Origin: Cyathus striatus
Lineage: Eukaryota; Basidiomycota; Agaricomycetes; Agaricales; Nidulariaceae
Assembly: GCA_025738555.1 (NCBI GenBank)
Contig: JAOVFP010000011.1
Coordinates: 1,426,001-1,490,000, forward strand
Length of the DNA stretch: 64,000 bases
Direction of reading: 5' to 3'
Under the pieces are notes generated by a model. It did not search any database, was not told where the DNA came from, and saw only the letters and a program-made list of their open reading frames with translations. Of this stretch, positions 22,972-33,965 are shown in pieces. How positions within the stretch are numbered: the first letter of the stretch is position 1; each line of letters starts with the position of its first letter. The translations under genes and the position numbers were made by a program.

Positions 22972-23622
22972 ATTGGCCGAGGTCCCGTTATCCAAATCGG
23001 ATTGAGTTGACAGCTGATCTCGAAACAGGCCCCTTTCTAGATTATAATCTGGAAGAGGCCCCCCCCCCTCTTCTAGTTCTAAACGCCCGTTTCTAAACAC
23101 GTTTGAAGATCCGACTGCAACCGATTCAGGGTTGTCTCGTTATCACCCAACATCAACCCATCGACATGGAACGACTCTTGCTTCCACCTGTCTAAGGTCT
23201 TCTACGTATTTTCAGCATCCTCCGAGCTCACAGATTCCCGCCGTCGACTCTATAATATCTTCTTCTGCCGTGTCTCCTCGAAATTCAGCTAGATTTCCTA
23301 GATTTACGCTCAGTGCGCGCTCGTACATGCCAAGCTGATATCAGGTGAGCAGCGGTTTTATTACATTATGACACCCGTAGAATGGAGTTTTTTTTCTTTG
23401 CTAGGGTCAGCCTTTTTTCTCCTCGTTGTAGCTCAAAAGTGCTACGCCGTGAAACGAGTGTTGAAACTTTGGGGATGGTGGCGGTCAGTGGGCGCATTGG
23501 GGAGACATTGGAGCAGTTCTGGTCGTATAAAAGACCAGTAACTTCGTGAGTTTATGATTTATCTCAGTTTCAACTGCTCTTTTAGCTCTCTATTCTAACT
23601 GTTATTCGCTCTCTTATTCTTT

Positions 23623-25639
23623 ATGTCTCCTTCAGAATCGTCTCAGCAAAAGAAGACTCCCCAGGGAAGTGCTGGTGGCCAGGGAGATAACCCTTCGTGG
23701 TCTGTCCAACCACCTACTGTACAACCTATGGTGCAGTCTTTCCTATCTCACATTTTTTCTCACTTACCTTTTGTTTAGGTGCACAATTTCTCCCAGCATG
23801 AACCGTCCAGAGCTCAAGACCACGCTGGCTACTTGAATAGCTATGTACGAACGATCTTCCCAACTCCGTTGAAGTCCAATTAAATTTATTTCTTCAGCCG
23901 CAGGGACATCCTATACCAAACGGCTATACATTTCCACACTACGTGTCCATGGTGAGTCAATCTAAGTACATGTTCATGCGACAAAATTATTGACTCAGTT
24001 AACTTAGGATATGTATCATGGAAGCCACAATGGCTTCCAGCCTCAGTTCCTCCGCATGCCTCCTGCAGGTAGCAACGCAGAGGCTGCCCGATCCGATCTA
24101 GATGATCCCCCTCCCCCTCCTTCCAACCAGCTTCACCAAGTTGCGCGCCCAAGTTCAAAAGTTGCTGGTTCTCGCCGCCCAGACCCAAAAGGAAAGGGTA
24201 AACAACGAGCCATGGAGGATGAGCCTGTCGCATTGGGTTCAGGGTTAAAACGGAAGGTGGAATCAAATCCTAGCGGACAACCTGAGGTGAAGAAGCAGAA
24301 AAAGGGGCGAGCATCTGGCGCTCCCAACTATTCCCCCGAAGACGTTGATCTTTTGCTTAACGTTGTGGAGGCATTATTGCCACTTGGCGGCAATGGTTGG
24401 AACAAAGTTGAGTGTATTTATAATGATCATGCTGTGGACATTGAACGCCCTCGAAGGTCAGCTAAATCTCTGGAGATCAAGTTCAAACAAGTATGTATCT
24501 TTCTTTTAACTGCGCTATCCTCACTCACTGATCTTATAAAATACATAGCTCGTTAAAACACCTAAGCCAACTGGCGATGCAGAGTGTCCACCTTCTGTTG
24601 AATGTGTGCACTTGATTGATGAGGCTATGAATGAAAAAAGTGGAACCTGGGACCTTGATGATGAGGATATTGTTGATGCAGCAGAAGAGGGGGTGGTCAG
24701 TCTGAAGCTGAGGATTCAACAGTGGTGGTACCAGCTTCTAGGAGTAGAGTTAACCCAACACTAGTCCTTTGTTGCCCTGCTGCCAACTCTCAGCCTAAAT
24801 GTACGTCTCATTCGCACTCATGTGTTGCTAGCCAAGGCATTTTGGCAAATATTTCAGCCTCCTTGGATCCCTCTGTATGCCAGGCTCGACATGAAGAGCA
24901 CTTGCTTCATTCTGTTCAGGCTAACCAGATATTTCAGCTTACTTCCCAGTTATGTGAAGCTCAGTGTCATGCAGATGCACTCTCTGCCCAGTTATTCGAA
25001 GCAGAACACTGTTGTGCTGCTGCTGAACGACAAGCTGACTGAAATGAGTTATTGGGACTTCTTTCATCCCGGCCGCATAGTCAAACCTACACATCCCCTA
25101 GGTATCAACATGATCATAACAGACCACTAGCCTGGACCCCACCCCCTTGACATTGTCAGTACTCTCAAAGTTCTTCTTTCTGACATCATTGCCCAAGTCC
25201 TCATCCCCACCAACCAAGGCGCTGCTACTGCCAAGACATTTATTATGCAGATGGTAGACAAGCAATGTGCTGGGTTGGTGGGTCTGATGATGATGATGAT
25301 GTTGTGGGTTTTAATGATAGTCCTGGGACTCAATGCATCACTTGTCTTGATGACAGCTTTGTTCCACCTCCATATCATTCCCCTGTACCTGCTGTTCGTC
25401 ATGAGCATTCCCCACTCCCAGTTTCCCACCATACTACTGCTCCCTCAATGACTGTTGACAATAATCATTCTCTCTTGCCTGCTATTAATTTGAATGGTAG
25501 TCAATCACCATCATTGACTCCCTATATTTCTTGGACCCCTTCTCCTCATACTCACAGGGGACAATTGCCTTTTCGCTCTGCTGCCTCTGTATTTGATGAT
25601 GCTCATGAAGTAGATTCTGAGGCTGAAGGCAATAATTAA
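23623..25639 (+). pseudogene. Myb/SANT-like (DUF6818-type) protein of the Harbinger element, broken
   Basis: Exons 23623-23730, 23779-23844, 23898-23951, 24008-24490, 24549 onward, all in phase 0. The N-terminal 80 residues are Gln/Pro-rich, followed by a basic stretch (KGKGKQR, LKRKVE, EVKKQKKGR). The conserved part is NYSPEDVDLLLNVVEALLPL to TAKSLEIKFKQLVKTPKPTG-like sequence (reads SAKSLEIKFKQ), a SANT/Myb-like fold found in fungal Harbinger partner proteins, then an acidic DLDDEDIVDAAEEG. After that the frame shifts by -1 at a run of five G (about 24690); the shifted frame continues with SEAEDSTVVVPASR, meets a TGA at 25040-25042 and resumes as an acidic C-terminus (25265-25639). In this superfamily the partner binds transposon ends with the transposase. 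Confidence 0.75.
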
Positions 25640-25901
25640 GTTCTGTCTGTTCTTGTGGTTTTTGGGTCTTGCTTTTATACTTATTTTGCCAACTACTGTC
25701 ACTCTTTCATATTGTATTTACTGTCTTTTCCTTGTGATACTTCTGTCATTTGCGTTTTCCAACTACTGTCACTTGTTTATATGGTTGTGTTCTATTCATA
25801 ATCTAGCCTACATACCCCAATAAAAATTAATATGAAATCGATGTCCTGAGTGATCAAGCCTCCACTATGTTCATATGAAATCTTCTTACTCTATCGTTGT
25901 C

Positions 25902-27237
25902 TCACTGCTCAGAGAACAGCATTGCTTCAAAATATAACCAAAGCTGCTCCTGAGTCTCATTGGCCCTCCAAATTGGCATGTAAACTGATCTGATTTGATT
26001 GAATCTGATGGTACATGTATGAAGATTGAATAAGTGTGTGGTAGTTTCTAGCAAATCACCACAGAGGTCACTATAGTTGATTGGAAGAGGAACTCGCAGG
26101 CAACCAAATGAACCTTGCATTGTGCACATTCCCCATTCTGCAGTTTGGTGATATGTCAAAAGTTGGTGATCAAACTTCAGTAATTCAGTATGTACTGTGG
26201 GATCTGCTGGTACCCTTGTCCCCTCTTTCATAGGAGCCCTAATCTGACCTGCTATCTGGTTTGTTCCATGTGGAAAAGCAGTGTCTGTAACTAAGTAGTA
26301 GCCTTCAGGAGTGTGTGTCCGAAGTTTTTCATAAATGGGTTGTGCTACTCTGGAGTTGTGCCAACTTCCTGGTGCATTGAGATTGCAGGCAATTATTGTC
26401 CTTATGTTAATATACATTAGAACCACTGTTATGTGTGATCACAAAATTGGATTTACCATCTCCAGCAAAAACAAAAACTGAGCTCACAAAGTGTTCATGG
26501 AGCCACCCATTATATGTCACATTTTCTACCTCCAAGTTGCTTGATGTCTGAACTGCAAGATTCAATCCATCCATACTTCCAAAAGCACCAGTTAAGAGTG
26601 GATGATGAGTGGCAATTAATGCATTGCTTTCCTGGAATTCATCTCCAACCAGATACCTTATTTGAGCCTCTGGCATTTTCTTCAAAGTTAGAAGCAAGAT
26701 TTGAAGAGAAAAGCTGATATATTGTGATACTGTAGATGGGATAAGTGCAAAAATCTTGCAGAGACTAACATCATGCATTGTTGAGTTTAAAAAATGCAAG
26801 ATAAGGCCCAGAGCACCACTCACATTGAGTGAACATCGTGTAATGTGAGGGTGTGAAGTAGGTAAAACATCATCACAAGGAATAGGAATCTCATTCCACA
26901 GATCCTCAAAACCACTATCCAGGATATGACTGAATGTTGAAGCATCAATTCCCATTGTCATAATAAATGCACAGTCACTTTTAGTGTCATAAAGTACCTG
27001 TCATGGTGTTGATACCCATGGATTGGGAAGAAGATCAGGTTGAGTAAGGTATAATCTGTGTTTCTTATGTCGCTCCATCTGGATTCTATGAGCTTCTTCA
27101 ATGCCATAAGCAATCAAGCCAGCAGATGCATAAAGAATGTCCTCTTCATCTTCCAATAGCTCCAATTGCTCTGCAAGGTCTCTCTGCAAGTGTTGGAATT
27201 CCCCATACTCATAGGCTTCCTGATCGTCAATGTCCAT
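25902..27237 (-). pseudogene. PIF/Harbinger DDE transposase, broken
   Basis: The N-terminus (27237-27004) is acidic, MDIDDQEAYEYGEF, with a TGA at 27001-27003. The same frame then gives the helical region and the first catalytic block GSMDGLNLAVQ (Asp). Near 26410 the frame shifts. The second half has NAPGSWHNSRVAQPIYEKL, YYLVTDTAFP (second Asp) and EWGMCTMQGSFGCLRVPLP (Glu), completing a DDE triad of the Harbinger type. The triad residues are all present, but one stop and one frame break separate them, so this copy cannot make transposase as written. Confidence 0.82.
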
Positions 27238-27365
27238 GATGAAGGTTGTGATAAGAACAAGCACTCAGGAACATGGCTCAGGGTAAGAATTTGTATTTGG
27301 CATCTAGAATGTGCACTGCTACATGTTATGGTTTAGAAATGGTTTCTAAATTTTGCTAGACATCA

Positions 27366-27420
27366 CTCGCTTAAGTTTAGAAATTTAATCTAGGTTTCTA
27401 AACCCTGTGGGAAGTCATCC
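27366..27420 (-). repeat. Harbinger right terminal inverted repeat
   Basis: 55 bp, the inverted partner of 22914-22971. The outermost 12 bases GGGAAGTCATCC mirror the left end exactly. Confidence 0.88.
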
Positions 27421-27627
27421 AGTCCCCAGCTTAGCCAGTCTGAGATTTCTAATGTTCTGTGATGAGTCACAATTACTTATACTGTCAGCTATCAGAAACT
27501 CAGTCACACCTGGAACCTGGTCATAGCTCATCCTCCAGCTTCCACATCAACTATTTGTGCAAATTTTTGATACAGTACAGTACATTATCATAACATCTAT
27601 ATAGTGTATAAGTATTTAGATTGCTAC

Positions 27628-28695
27628 TAATACGCCTAGCGTACTTCTACCTACTATAAAAACATTATTTCTATATTCTACGCGCTACTTACAAACGGTA
27701 TAATATATCTGGGTTGTAATTATTAGCTAAGGTAGAGGTCCCGGACCGTTAGCTAGCGTGGGAACGACTCGCGCTAATAAGGGACATAACTAGCCTAAGT
27801 AGGAAAGCGTCTAAGAATAGAAACACCGAGGTCAGAGCTTATTCTCGACATCGGTGGGAAATAGTTACCAGTAAGGCCAGAGATCGAGCTAAGCGCGCGT
27901 CTATTCTAATAATAGGATATCGAAGCTATGTTATTGCGTCATAGGAAAAGGCATGAGCACTAGACCCACGGCAGTTGCCGCTATCTAACCACGCTGTACC
28001 AGCGCTGTGCATCAGCACGCCATAGGCGCCTAGCCTGGCCTGAGATCCGGCATTCCCGGCAGGCTGATTCAGCGGTTCCCATTTCCACGAGTCAAAGCGC
28101 GCGGCATCACGCCTCCGTATGGAGCGTTCTTCCTGCAGGACGATTTATTGTTCTTCGCTATCTTCCCATATGAACGCATTCTTGGCGCTCGTATGTTTGT
28201 ACATGCGTGAATTACTCTGGTCCATCCCAGACGTCTGTATCCAGTCCAAAAGTCTATCTTACTGCTTAGCTAATATGTAAATTACTGTATTTGTCCTAAC
28301 TATATAGTTCCTCTAGCCGTAGTCCTGTATGATATTTAATAGGTAGAGTAAAGTAGAGGGAGAGCAGTCTCCTGTGCCCCGAGAAATACCATTAAGCAGT
28401 TCTGCGAGAGTATTTGTGCGAGCTTGAGATTCTGAGTGTAACGAGAGTCAAAGTCCTAAGCCCATGCTAAGTCCGAGATTAAGGAACGCGCATCAAACGC
28501 GCATCAAAGCGTTCGCTAAGCACGCATTCCATCTTGTGCGTCGGTCTTCGACACCATTTACTTTACCTTACTTCGCCCGGATGCGTCCTGCATCCGAGTC
28601 TTACCCACCGAGCACTTTCTTAGTGAGCGTACGTGGTGTGAGTGAAATTATACATATTTTAATTTATACTACGTTGCGCTAAACTAGGTACTTTA
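27628..28695 (+). repeat. 5' LTR of Gypsy II
   Basis: 1068 bp, starting TAATACGCC and ending GGTACTTTA, so its ends are TAA...TTA rather than the usual TG...CA. Three of the four differences from the 3' LTR are CpG losses here: 27879 (A), 27935 (T) and 28582 (T). Confidence 0.95.
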
Positions 28696-28697
28696 TC

Positions 28698-28716
28698 TGG
28701 AGCCCACCGCGAGGGG
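28698..28716 (+). promoter_or_regulatory. Primer-binding site of Gypsy II
   Basis: Two bases after the 5' LTR the sequence reads TGGAGCCCACCGCGAGGGG. Position and the initial TGG (complement of a tRNA CCA end) mark it as the minus-strand primer site. I could not assign the tRNA. Confidence 0.7.
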
Positions 28717-28771
28717 GTAAACCGGATACAAGCGCTAACGTTGCGGAGTAGTGTGAATTGAATAAGTAATA

Positions 28772-30801
28772 ATGCGCTCGCCATTCCGCCGAAATCTAAG
28801 AAGAGCGGCAAAAGTGTGGTAGAGGCTGAACCCAAACCCAGCAAAGCTGTAGCGCATCACAGAGCAGCAGATCAACAAGCGAGTTCAGGGTCCAGTAGCG
28901 CTCAGAATCAGAAAACTGATCGCGAAACGCGAGCAGAACGAAGAGCACAGCAAGCTTTAGAGAAGGAGCTAGCAAGAGATAGATCGAGAGCAGAGCAGAG
29001 CAAAGCAGTTAAGAGAGAGAGCACAGAGCTAGAGCCAGAGTTTAGACCATTCCCAGAGCTAGAGCTTAGTGCAGAGCAGAGACGATCAGAGACAGCGCTA
29101 TCATCCCCAGAGAGACCATTGTTCCCGTTTGTGTCAAGGCCATCAGTAAGCGAGCCTCGTGAGACAAGACTTCTTGAGACACCGTCTGATTCATCAACGG
29201 ACCCAGATATTGGATCATTGTTGTTTCCCGGAGCTTTTGGAGAACCTGATTACGAGTACGCTAGCGAACCTAGTGGAGCATTAGCAGACCTTTCGGCATC
29301 CTTTAGGCAGTTCACCTTTGGGAGTCCTAGACATAGTACTGCGCATACACGCCCGTCATCACCAGATATTGATCCGAATCCCCCTTCATCAGTAACAACG
29401 AGTTCCCGTTCCCCATCACCTAAACCGTCAGAAAGCATGGCACCTGAACTGGATCCATACGGCAAAAATGCGCCAAAATGGAACGGTCAAGGCAGTGAAG
29501 TAGCATTTTGGTTAGACTCTTTAGAAGGGCTCTTTACGCATCATAAAATAATTGATGATAAGACGAAAGTGGACTTCGCGGTGAATACAATCACTAATTC
29601 ACCAAGAAGGAAACAAGTCAAGAGCTTCCCAGAGAGGAAAGGAGAAGATAGAACGTGGGATAAATTTAAGAAGCGGATGTTACGGGAATACGATCCAGAG
29701 AATGAGATGGGTTCGCGAGAGAAGCTAAAGAGGCTGATGGATGAGCAGCGTGAGAATCGGGGAATTAGAGTAACGCAGAAGACAGTGTGGAAAGAGTTCC
29801 GTCGCAATTTCAAAGCAGAAGCAGAAGAGATTGCACAACATATATCAAACGCTGAGCAAGTGTGGTTTGTTATGCGGTCGTTGCATAAAGATCTGAGGGA
29901 AATGGTGAGGCATCGGCTAGATATGGCCAATTCGCTAAAGACACCTACCCCAGGGACAGAGATCGACCCTGAAGACCCGTACGAACTCAACGAGGTTTTA
30001 TCTGTGTGCGACGATATAATTCATAATAGAGGACTATCGTTTGAGACGGACAGTGAAGATGAGGAGGAGTATGTGGAGAAGCGCGAGCATAAGAAATCGA
30101 GAGGATTTAGCAGAGGCAAGTCTGTAGAGTTGCCAATAGCTGTGAAAAAAGAAGAGCCCGATGACTCTAAATTTACGCAGTTGTTGAAAAGTACTGAGAG
30201 CAGAATGGCATCTATAGAAAGGGAGGTACAGAGTTTCCAACAGGTGATTCAGGAAGTAAAGGCGTTAATGCAGGCATCTGCGAGCCGTCCGGCTCAACCC
30301 AATCCTAACCCAGCATGGACTTCATACCAATTTCGAAGCAATCAGGCGCCACCAGCCGCAACGTCTAATTTTGGACAGAGGCCGGCGGGAAATTGGAGCG
30401 GGGGCAATCAGGGTAGCCAACCTTTCTTCCGAGGATGTTTCTATTGTGGGGGACTTGTAGTTTCGCTTCGTGCCCTGTCAAAGCTAAAGATCTCGAAGGG
30501 GGAGTGATTAGAGAAGAGCGTGGATCGATCGTGTTGAATGGATCAAATGAAATATTGCCGAGAGGGTCTCATCCCTATAAAGAATTAGTAGATAAGATGT
30601 TGAAGAGAAAAGAATCAGAAATTCCTAGCGTAAATCTGTACGAGCAACCCGCGGAGCAAATGAGGTACATGCAGCAGCAGATACAAGAATTGCAGTTTTC
30701 TACAATGCAGAGAGAAAATGACGCGCGGCAGGAATATGGGGAGGGACCGAGCCAGTACGTACAAACGCGAACTGGTAAAGATACCAATCCGGGTTTCTGA
30801 G
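28772..30801 (+). pseudogene. Gypsy II gag with degenerate zinc knuckle, frame broken
   Basis: The only nearby ATG is 28772; its frame joins the main gag frame after one missing base in the C pair near 28786. The main frame then runs to 30507. The N-terminal third is charged (RETRAERRAQQALEKELARD) and Ser/Pro-rich. From about 29437 (MAPELDPYGKNAPKWNGQ) comes a capsid-like helical domain with FWLDSLEGLF and TWDKFKKRMLREYDP. The C-terminus has a Cys motif CFYCGG that shifts frame within five G (30448-30452) and continues in the next frame as TCSFASCPVKAKD, so the knuckle reads C-x2-C-x3-C-x4-C and lacks the usual His. The downstream part to 30801 is Gln/Met-rich. Confidence 0.8.
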
Positions 30802-30811
30802 AGGTTCGAGG

Positions 30812-32024
30812 AAGGAAGTACAGCGGCCCGAACCAATCATTCTTGAAAAGCCTGAGGTCACGCGTGCTCCGGAGGACAGTGCAAGAATAAAGGCAGTCAG
30901 ATTCGAGGAGAGAGAGCGAGAAGAAGGAGAGCTCGCAGATACAGAATCAGATAGTGAGGAGGAAGAAAATATACTAAAAAAACGAAAATAAATAAAACCC
31001 AGAAAAAAGTTAAAAAAGTTGAAACCCATAAAAAAGTGTCTGAGTTAGAGAACGATAATTTATTAGGGCCGGAGCTACCCTTTAGATTTATAAAGCCCAT
31101 AAAACCAAGTCCAGGTCACTTGCCGATACCGGCGAACGAGCTACCAAAAAGGCAACCTGCCTACAGACAGAGAGCGGAAGTAGAGGCAGATGCGAAGCCT
31201 GAGGACGTAGTTGATAAGATTTTAGACGCGCCTATCACGTTGGACGCTGAAAGATATTTTAGGATTATCGCCGGCAGTCAGGAACGAGTTACAAGCGAAG
31301 CTCATTACAGAAACGTATGCCGCTAGCTAAGAATAGTGCATATGATAAATATAAGTTAGCTAATGAGAGGCCTGCAGCTAGGATCGAAGAAGTCACGGAC
31401 GACGAGGCTCCAGGCAAACCAAGTCTTCAATGGATCTATGTTGAAGATAATGAGCTTCCAAAACCGTTGATTAGTAAAAGTGAGAAAGGATGGGTAGTGT
31501 CAGACCCGATCACGCAGTACCTGCACACTTTTTCTCTGGAAGAAAGAGCGCGTCGTGTATTTGTTGCAAGGGATACGGAAGCGCTAAGGGCGATCTCAGG
31601 GAAGATAAACGGCACATTGGTGGAAGATGCACTTTTAGATAGTGGTTCGCAAATAGTTACTATGAGCAGAACATTAGCTGAGAAATGCGGACTCAATGGG
31701 ACCCAGACGCGTGCTTAACTATGCAAAGCGCGAATGGGGTTTAGAACAAACCTGTGGATTAGCTAGAGACGTACCCTTAAGTTTGGGTGAGCTAACCCTG
31801 TACTTACAAGTTCATATTTTGCCGTCACCACCGTACCAAATGTTATTGGGACGACCTTTTGATGTACTCACGGCTAGTCACGTAGTTACTTCTACAGATG
31901 GAAGGACTATAATAACGTTAACGTCTCCGGAAACGGGAGCGCGCACGGTTATTCCCACGCACGCTAGGGGTAAACGCCGGACAGTAGTTCAAGAGGAGTC
32001 GCATTTTCGGGATTCGATGAGCTG
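30812..32024 (+). pseudogene. Gypsy II acidic linker and aspartic protease, frame broken
   Basis: An acidic/basic linker (VRFEEREREEGELADTESDS) shifts frame in a run of seven A (30976-30982). The next piece contains ELPFRFIKPIKPSPGHLPIP, then another break near 31311. The protease active site LLDSGSQIV lies at about 31632-31658, and the C-terminal hydrophobic block MLLGRPFDVLTA at about 31840-31872. Between them two short shifts (31697 and 31736-31739) leave a 40-base piece in a third frame. The retropepsin layout is complete if the shifts are ignored. Confidence 0.78.
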
Positions 32025-33965
32025 ATGAAAAATCAGGGAGAGTTCGCAGTAGTGGTGTCAGAAGATGGATTTGGGAAGTTAAAAGTAGATAGTATGTATA
32101 TGCCAGAAAATACCAAAAATTTCCAGGGAGACGAGTTAACCTACGCATACTTGCAGGCTCAAGTACAGCACGGTGAAATTAAGGAAGAGAAAGCTTCGCA
32201 GTTGTTAAATATACATTTAAATCAACGACTAGGCGAAGGAAAGGAAGGAGATGGATGGGTGGTAAATTTCCATGACATAGTCAAGAAATCCGTGCCCACC
32301 AAGAAAAAGTCGGTACGACATGTATTCGCCGGAAAGAAATATAAACCTGTTGCGAAGAAAGTCAAACCAGTATTAGCGGAACTCCCTAAGGAGTTTTATA
32401 TCAAGCGAGAGATCATAGGAGATCCCTTAGCTACGTTACCTAAATTACCAACTAAGCCGCCAGAATATGAGCCAGGCATTAGATATACTCAAGATCAGAA
32501 AGAATATATCGATAAGGCACATACGGAGGAATTTATGTTACCAGAGGAGCGTAAGCTAATGCATTGGATGCTTAAGGAACACGAAATGGCTTTTGCTTGG
32601 GAGGAATCAGAAAAGGGTCGGTTTAAGGAGGAGTATTTTCCCCCCGTGAAAATACCAACTGTACCTCATGTACCATGGGTAGAAAAACCGATACCTATTC
32701 CACCAGCTATACATGACGAGGTCTGTGCCATCATAAAAGCTAAGCTAGACGGCGGTATATACGAACAATCAAACTCTTCGTATAGATCTAAGTGGTTTTG
32801 CGTAATTAAGAAAGATGGTAAAAGTCTTCGTCTAGTACATAGTCTGGAACCCCTAAACAAAGTTACTATAGCGCACTCGGGATTGCCGCCGGCAACTGAG
32901 GAGTTAGCTAACCATTTCGCTGGGCGAGCCTGTGGGGGAATCTTAGATCTGTACGTAGGATATGATGAAAGGTTATTGGATGAGGAATCGCGGGACCTTA
33001 CAACGTTCCAAACACCGTTTGGAGCTTTAAGATTAGTTACCTTACCTATGGGATGGACGAATTCAGTAGCCATTTTCCATGACGATGTCACTTATATCTT
33101 GAGAGACGAAATCCCTGAGTTCACTAAGCTATTTATTGATGATGTGCCTATGAGGGGAGGAAAAACAAGGTATGAGAGACCAGATGGAACCTATGAGATG
33201 ATTCCTGAGAATCCGGGAATCAGACACTTTATTTGGGAATATTTCCAAGGTGTAAATAGAGTTCTACAGCGTATGGGATATGTGGGAGGAACTTTCTCCG
33301 GAAAGAAGTCGATTGTATGTGCGGATGAGTTCACAGTGGTAGGACATAGATGTTCTTACCTAGGACGTAAGCCGACTAAGCATACGATTGATTCCGTTAT
33401 GAATTGGGGACCCTGTAGAAATACAACGGAGGTTAGAGGTTTCTTAGGTACCGCCGTACAAGCGCGTTTAAATATTCCTAAGTTCGTTGAGTTAGCCGCG
33501 CCTCTTTATGAATTATTAAAGAAGAACGTAGAATTCAAATGGGAAGATTTAGAACAGAAGTCTATGGACGATCTTAAACAAGTTGTGTGGAACTATCTAC
33601 CAATTCGGACTCCGGATTATAAGAGTAGTCAACCGTTAGTGCTAGCCGTGGATACATCTTACATAGCCGCGGGTTGGTTGATCTATCAAAGGGACGAAGT
33701 AGATCCTTCCAAGATCTGGTACGTTCGCTTTGGATCAAAGACTTTAACTAGACGTCAAAGTCGCTATTCACAACCGAAACGAGAATTGTTAGGGTTACGC
33801 ATGGTTTTGGAAGAAGAACAGTACCTATTGCGAGGATGTCGTAATCTAGTTGTCGAAACTGATGCGAAATATTTGCATGGGATGTTGAATAACCCAGGGG
33901 AATGCCAAACGCCACTACAAATAGATGGGTGGATTATATTCGTACAAATTTCTTCTTTACGCTAG
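32025..33965 (+). CDS. Gypsy II reverse transcriptase and RNase H segment (646 codons open)
   Basis: This is the longest unbroken piece of pol. RT blocks: WFCVIKKDGKSLRLVHSLEP, then LDLYVGYDERLL, TTFQTPFGALRLVTLPMGWT and the catalytic box LFIDDVPM (Asp-Asp at 33138-33143; FIDD instead of the more usual YxDD). After a connection region (RGFLGTAVQARLNI) RNase H follows: VLAVDTSYIAAGWLIY, a second acidic residue in KRELLGLRMVLEEE and LVVETDAKYLHGML. The segment has no initiator role of its own; it would be translated as part of gag-pol. It ends by a frame break in GGGGAA near 33897-33902, after which the RNase H tail and link to integrase continue in another frame. Confidence 0.88.
   Translation: MKNQGEFAVVVSEDGFGKLKVDSMYMPENTKNFQGDELTYAYLQAQVQHGEIKEEKASQLLNIHLNQRLGEGKEGDGWVVNFHDIVKKSVPTKKKSVRHVFAGKKYKPVAKKVKPVLAELPKEFYIKREIIGDPLATLPKLPTKPPEYEPGIRYTQDQKEYIDKAHTEEFMLPEERKLMHWMLKEHEMAFAWEESEKGRFKEEYFPPVKIPTVPHVPWVEKPIPIPPAIHDEVCAIIKAKLDGGIYEQSNSSYRSKWFCVIKKDGKSLRLVHSLEPLNKVTIAHSGLPPATEELANHFAGRACGGILDLYVGYDERLLDEESRDLTTFQTPFGALRLVTLPMGWTNSVAIFHDDVTYILRDEIPEFTKLFIDDVPMRGGKTRYERPDGTYEMIPENPGIRHFIWEYFQGVNRVLQRMGYVGGTFSGKKSIVCADEFTVVGHRCSYLGRKPTKHTIDSVMNWGPCRNTTEVRGFLGTAVQARLNIPKFVELAAPLYELLKKNVEFKWEDLEQKSMDDLKQVVWNYLPIRTPDYKSSQPLVLAVDTSYIAAGWLIYQRDEVDPSKIWYVRFGSKTLTRRQSRYSQPKRELLGLRMVLEEEQYLLRGCRNLVVETDAKYLHGMLNNPGECQTPLQIDGWIIFVQISSLR

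Larger units (their letters stand above)
22914..27420. mobile_element. PIF/Harbinger transposon, 4507 bp, complete ends, decayed genes
   Basis: Inverted repeats: 22914-22971 (GGATGACTTCCCGCAGCGTT...) and 27366-27420 on the other strand, both containing GTTTAGAAACCTAGATTAAA. They are flanked by a 3-bp duplication AGT (22911-22913, 27421-27423), the length typical of Harbinger. Two genes converge inside: a Myb/SANT-like gene on the plus strand and a DDE transposase on the minus strand, the classic two-gene layout. Additional TTTCTAAAC motifs lie just inside both ends (23075-23100, 27335-27350). Confidence 0.88.

Noticed and set aside
28816..28818. GTG as the gag start of Gypsy II
   Set aside because: GTG initiation is rare in fungi; the upstream ATG at 28772 reaches the same frame through one missing base, like the other breaks in this element.
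30435..30800. Programmed -1 frameshifting as explanation for the Gypsy II breaks
   Set aside because: One such site could be programmed, but about twelve in a row, including within protease and integrase, cannot; no canonical slippery heptamer was found at the gag break.
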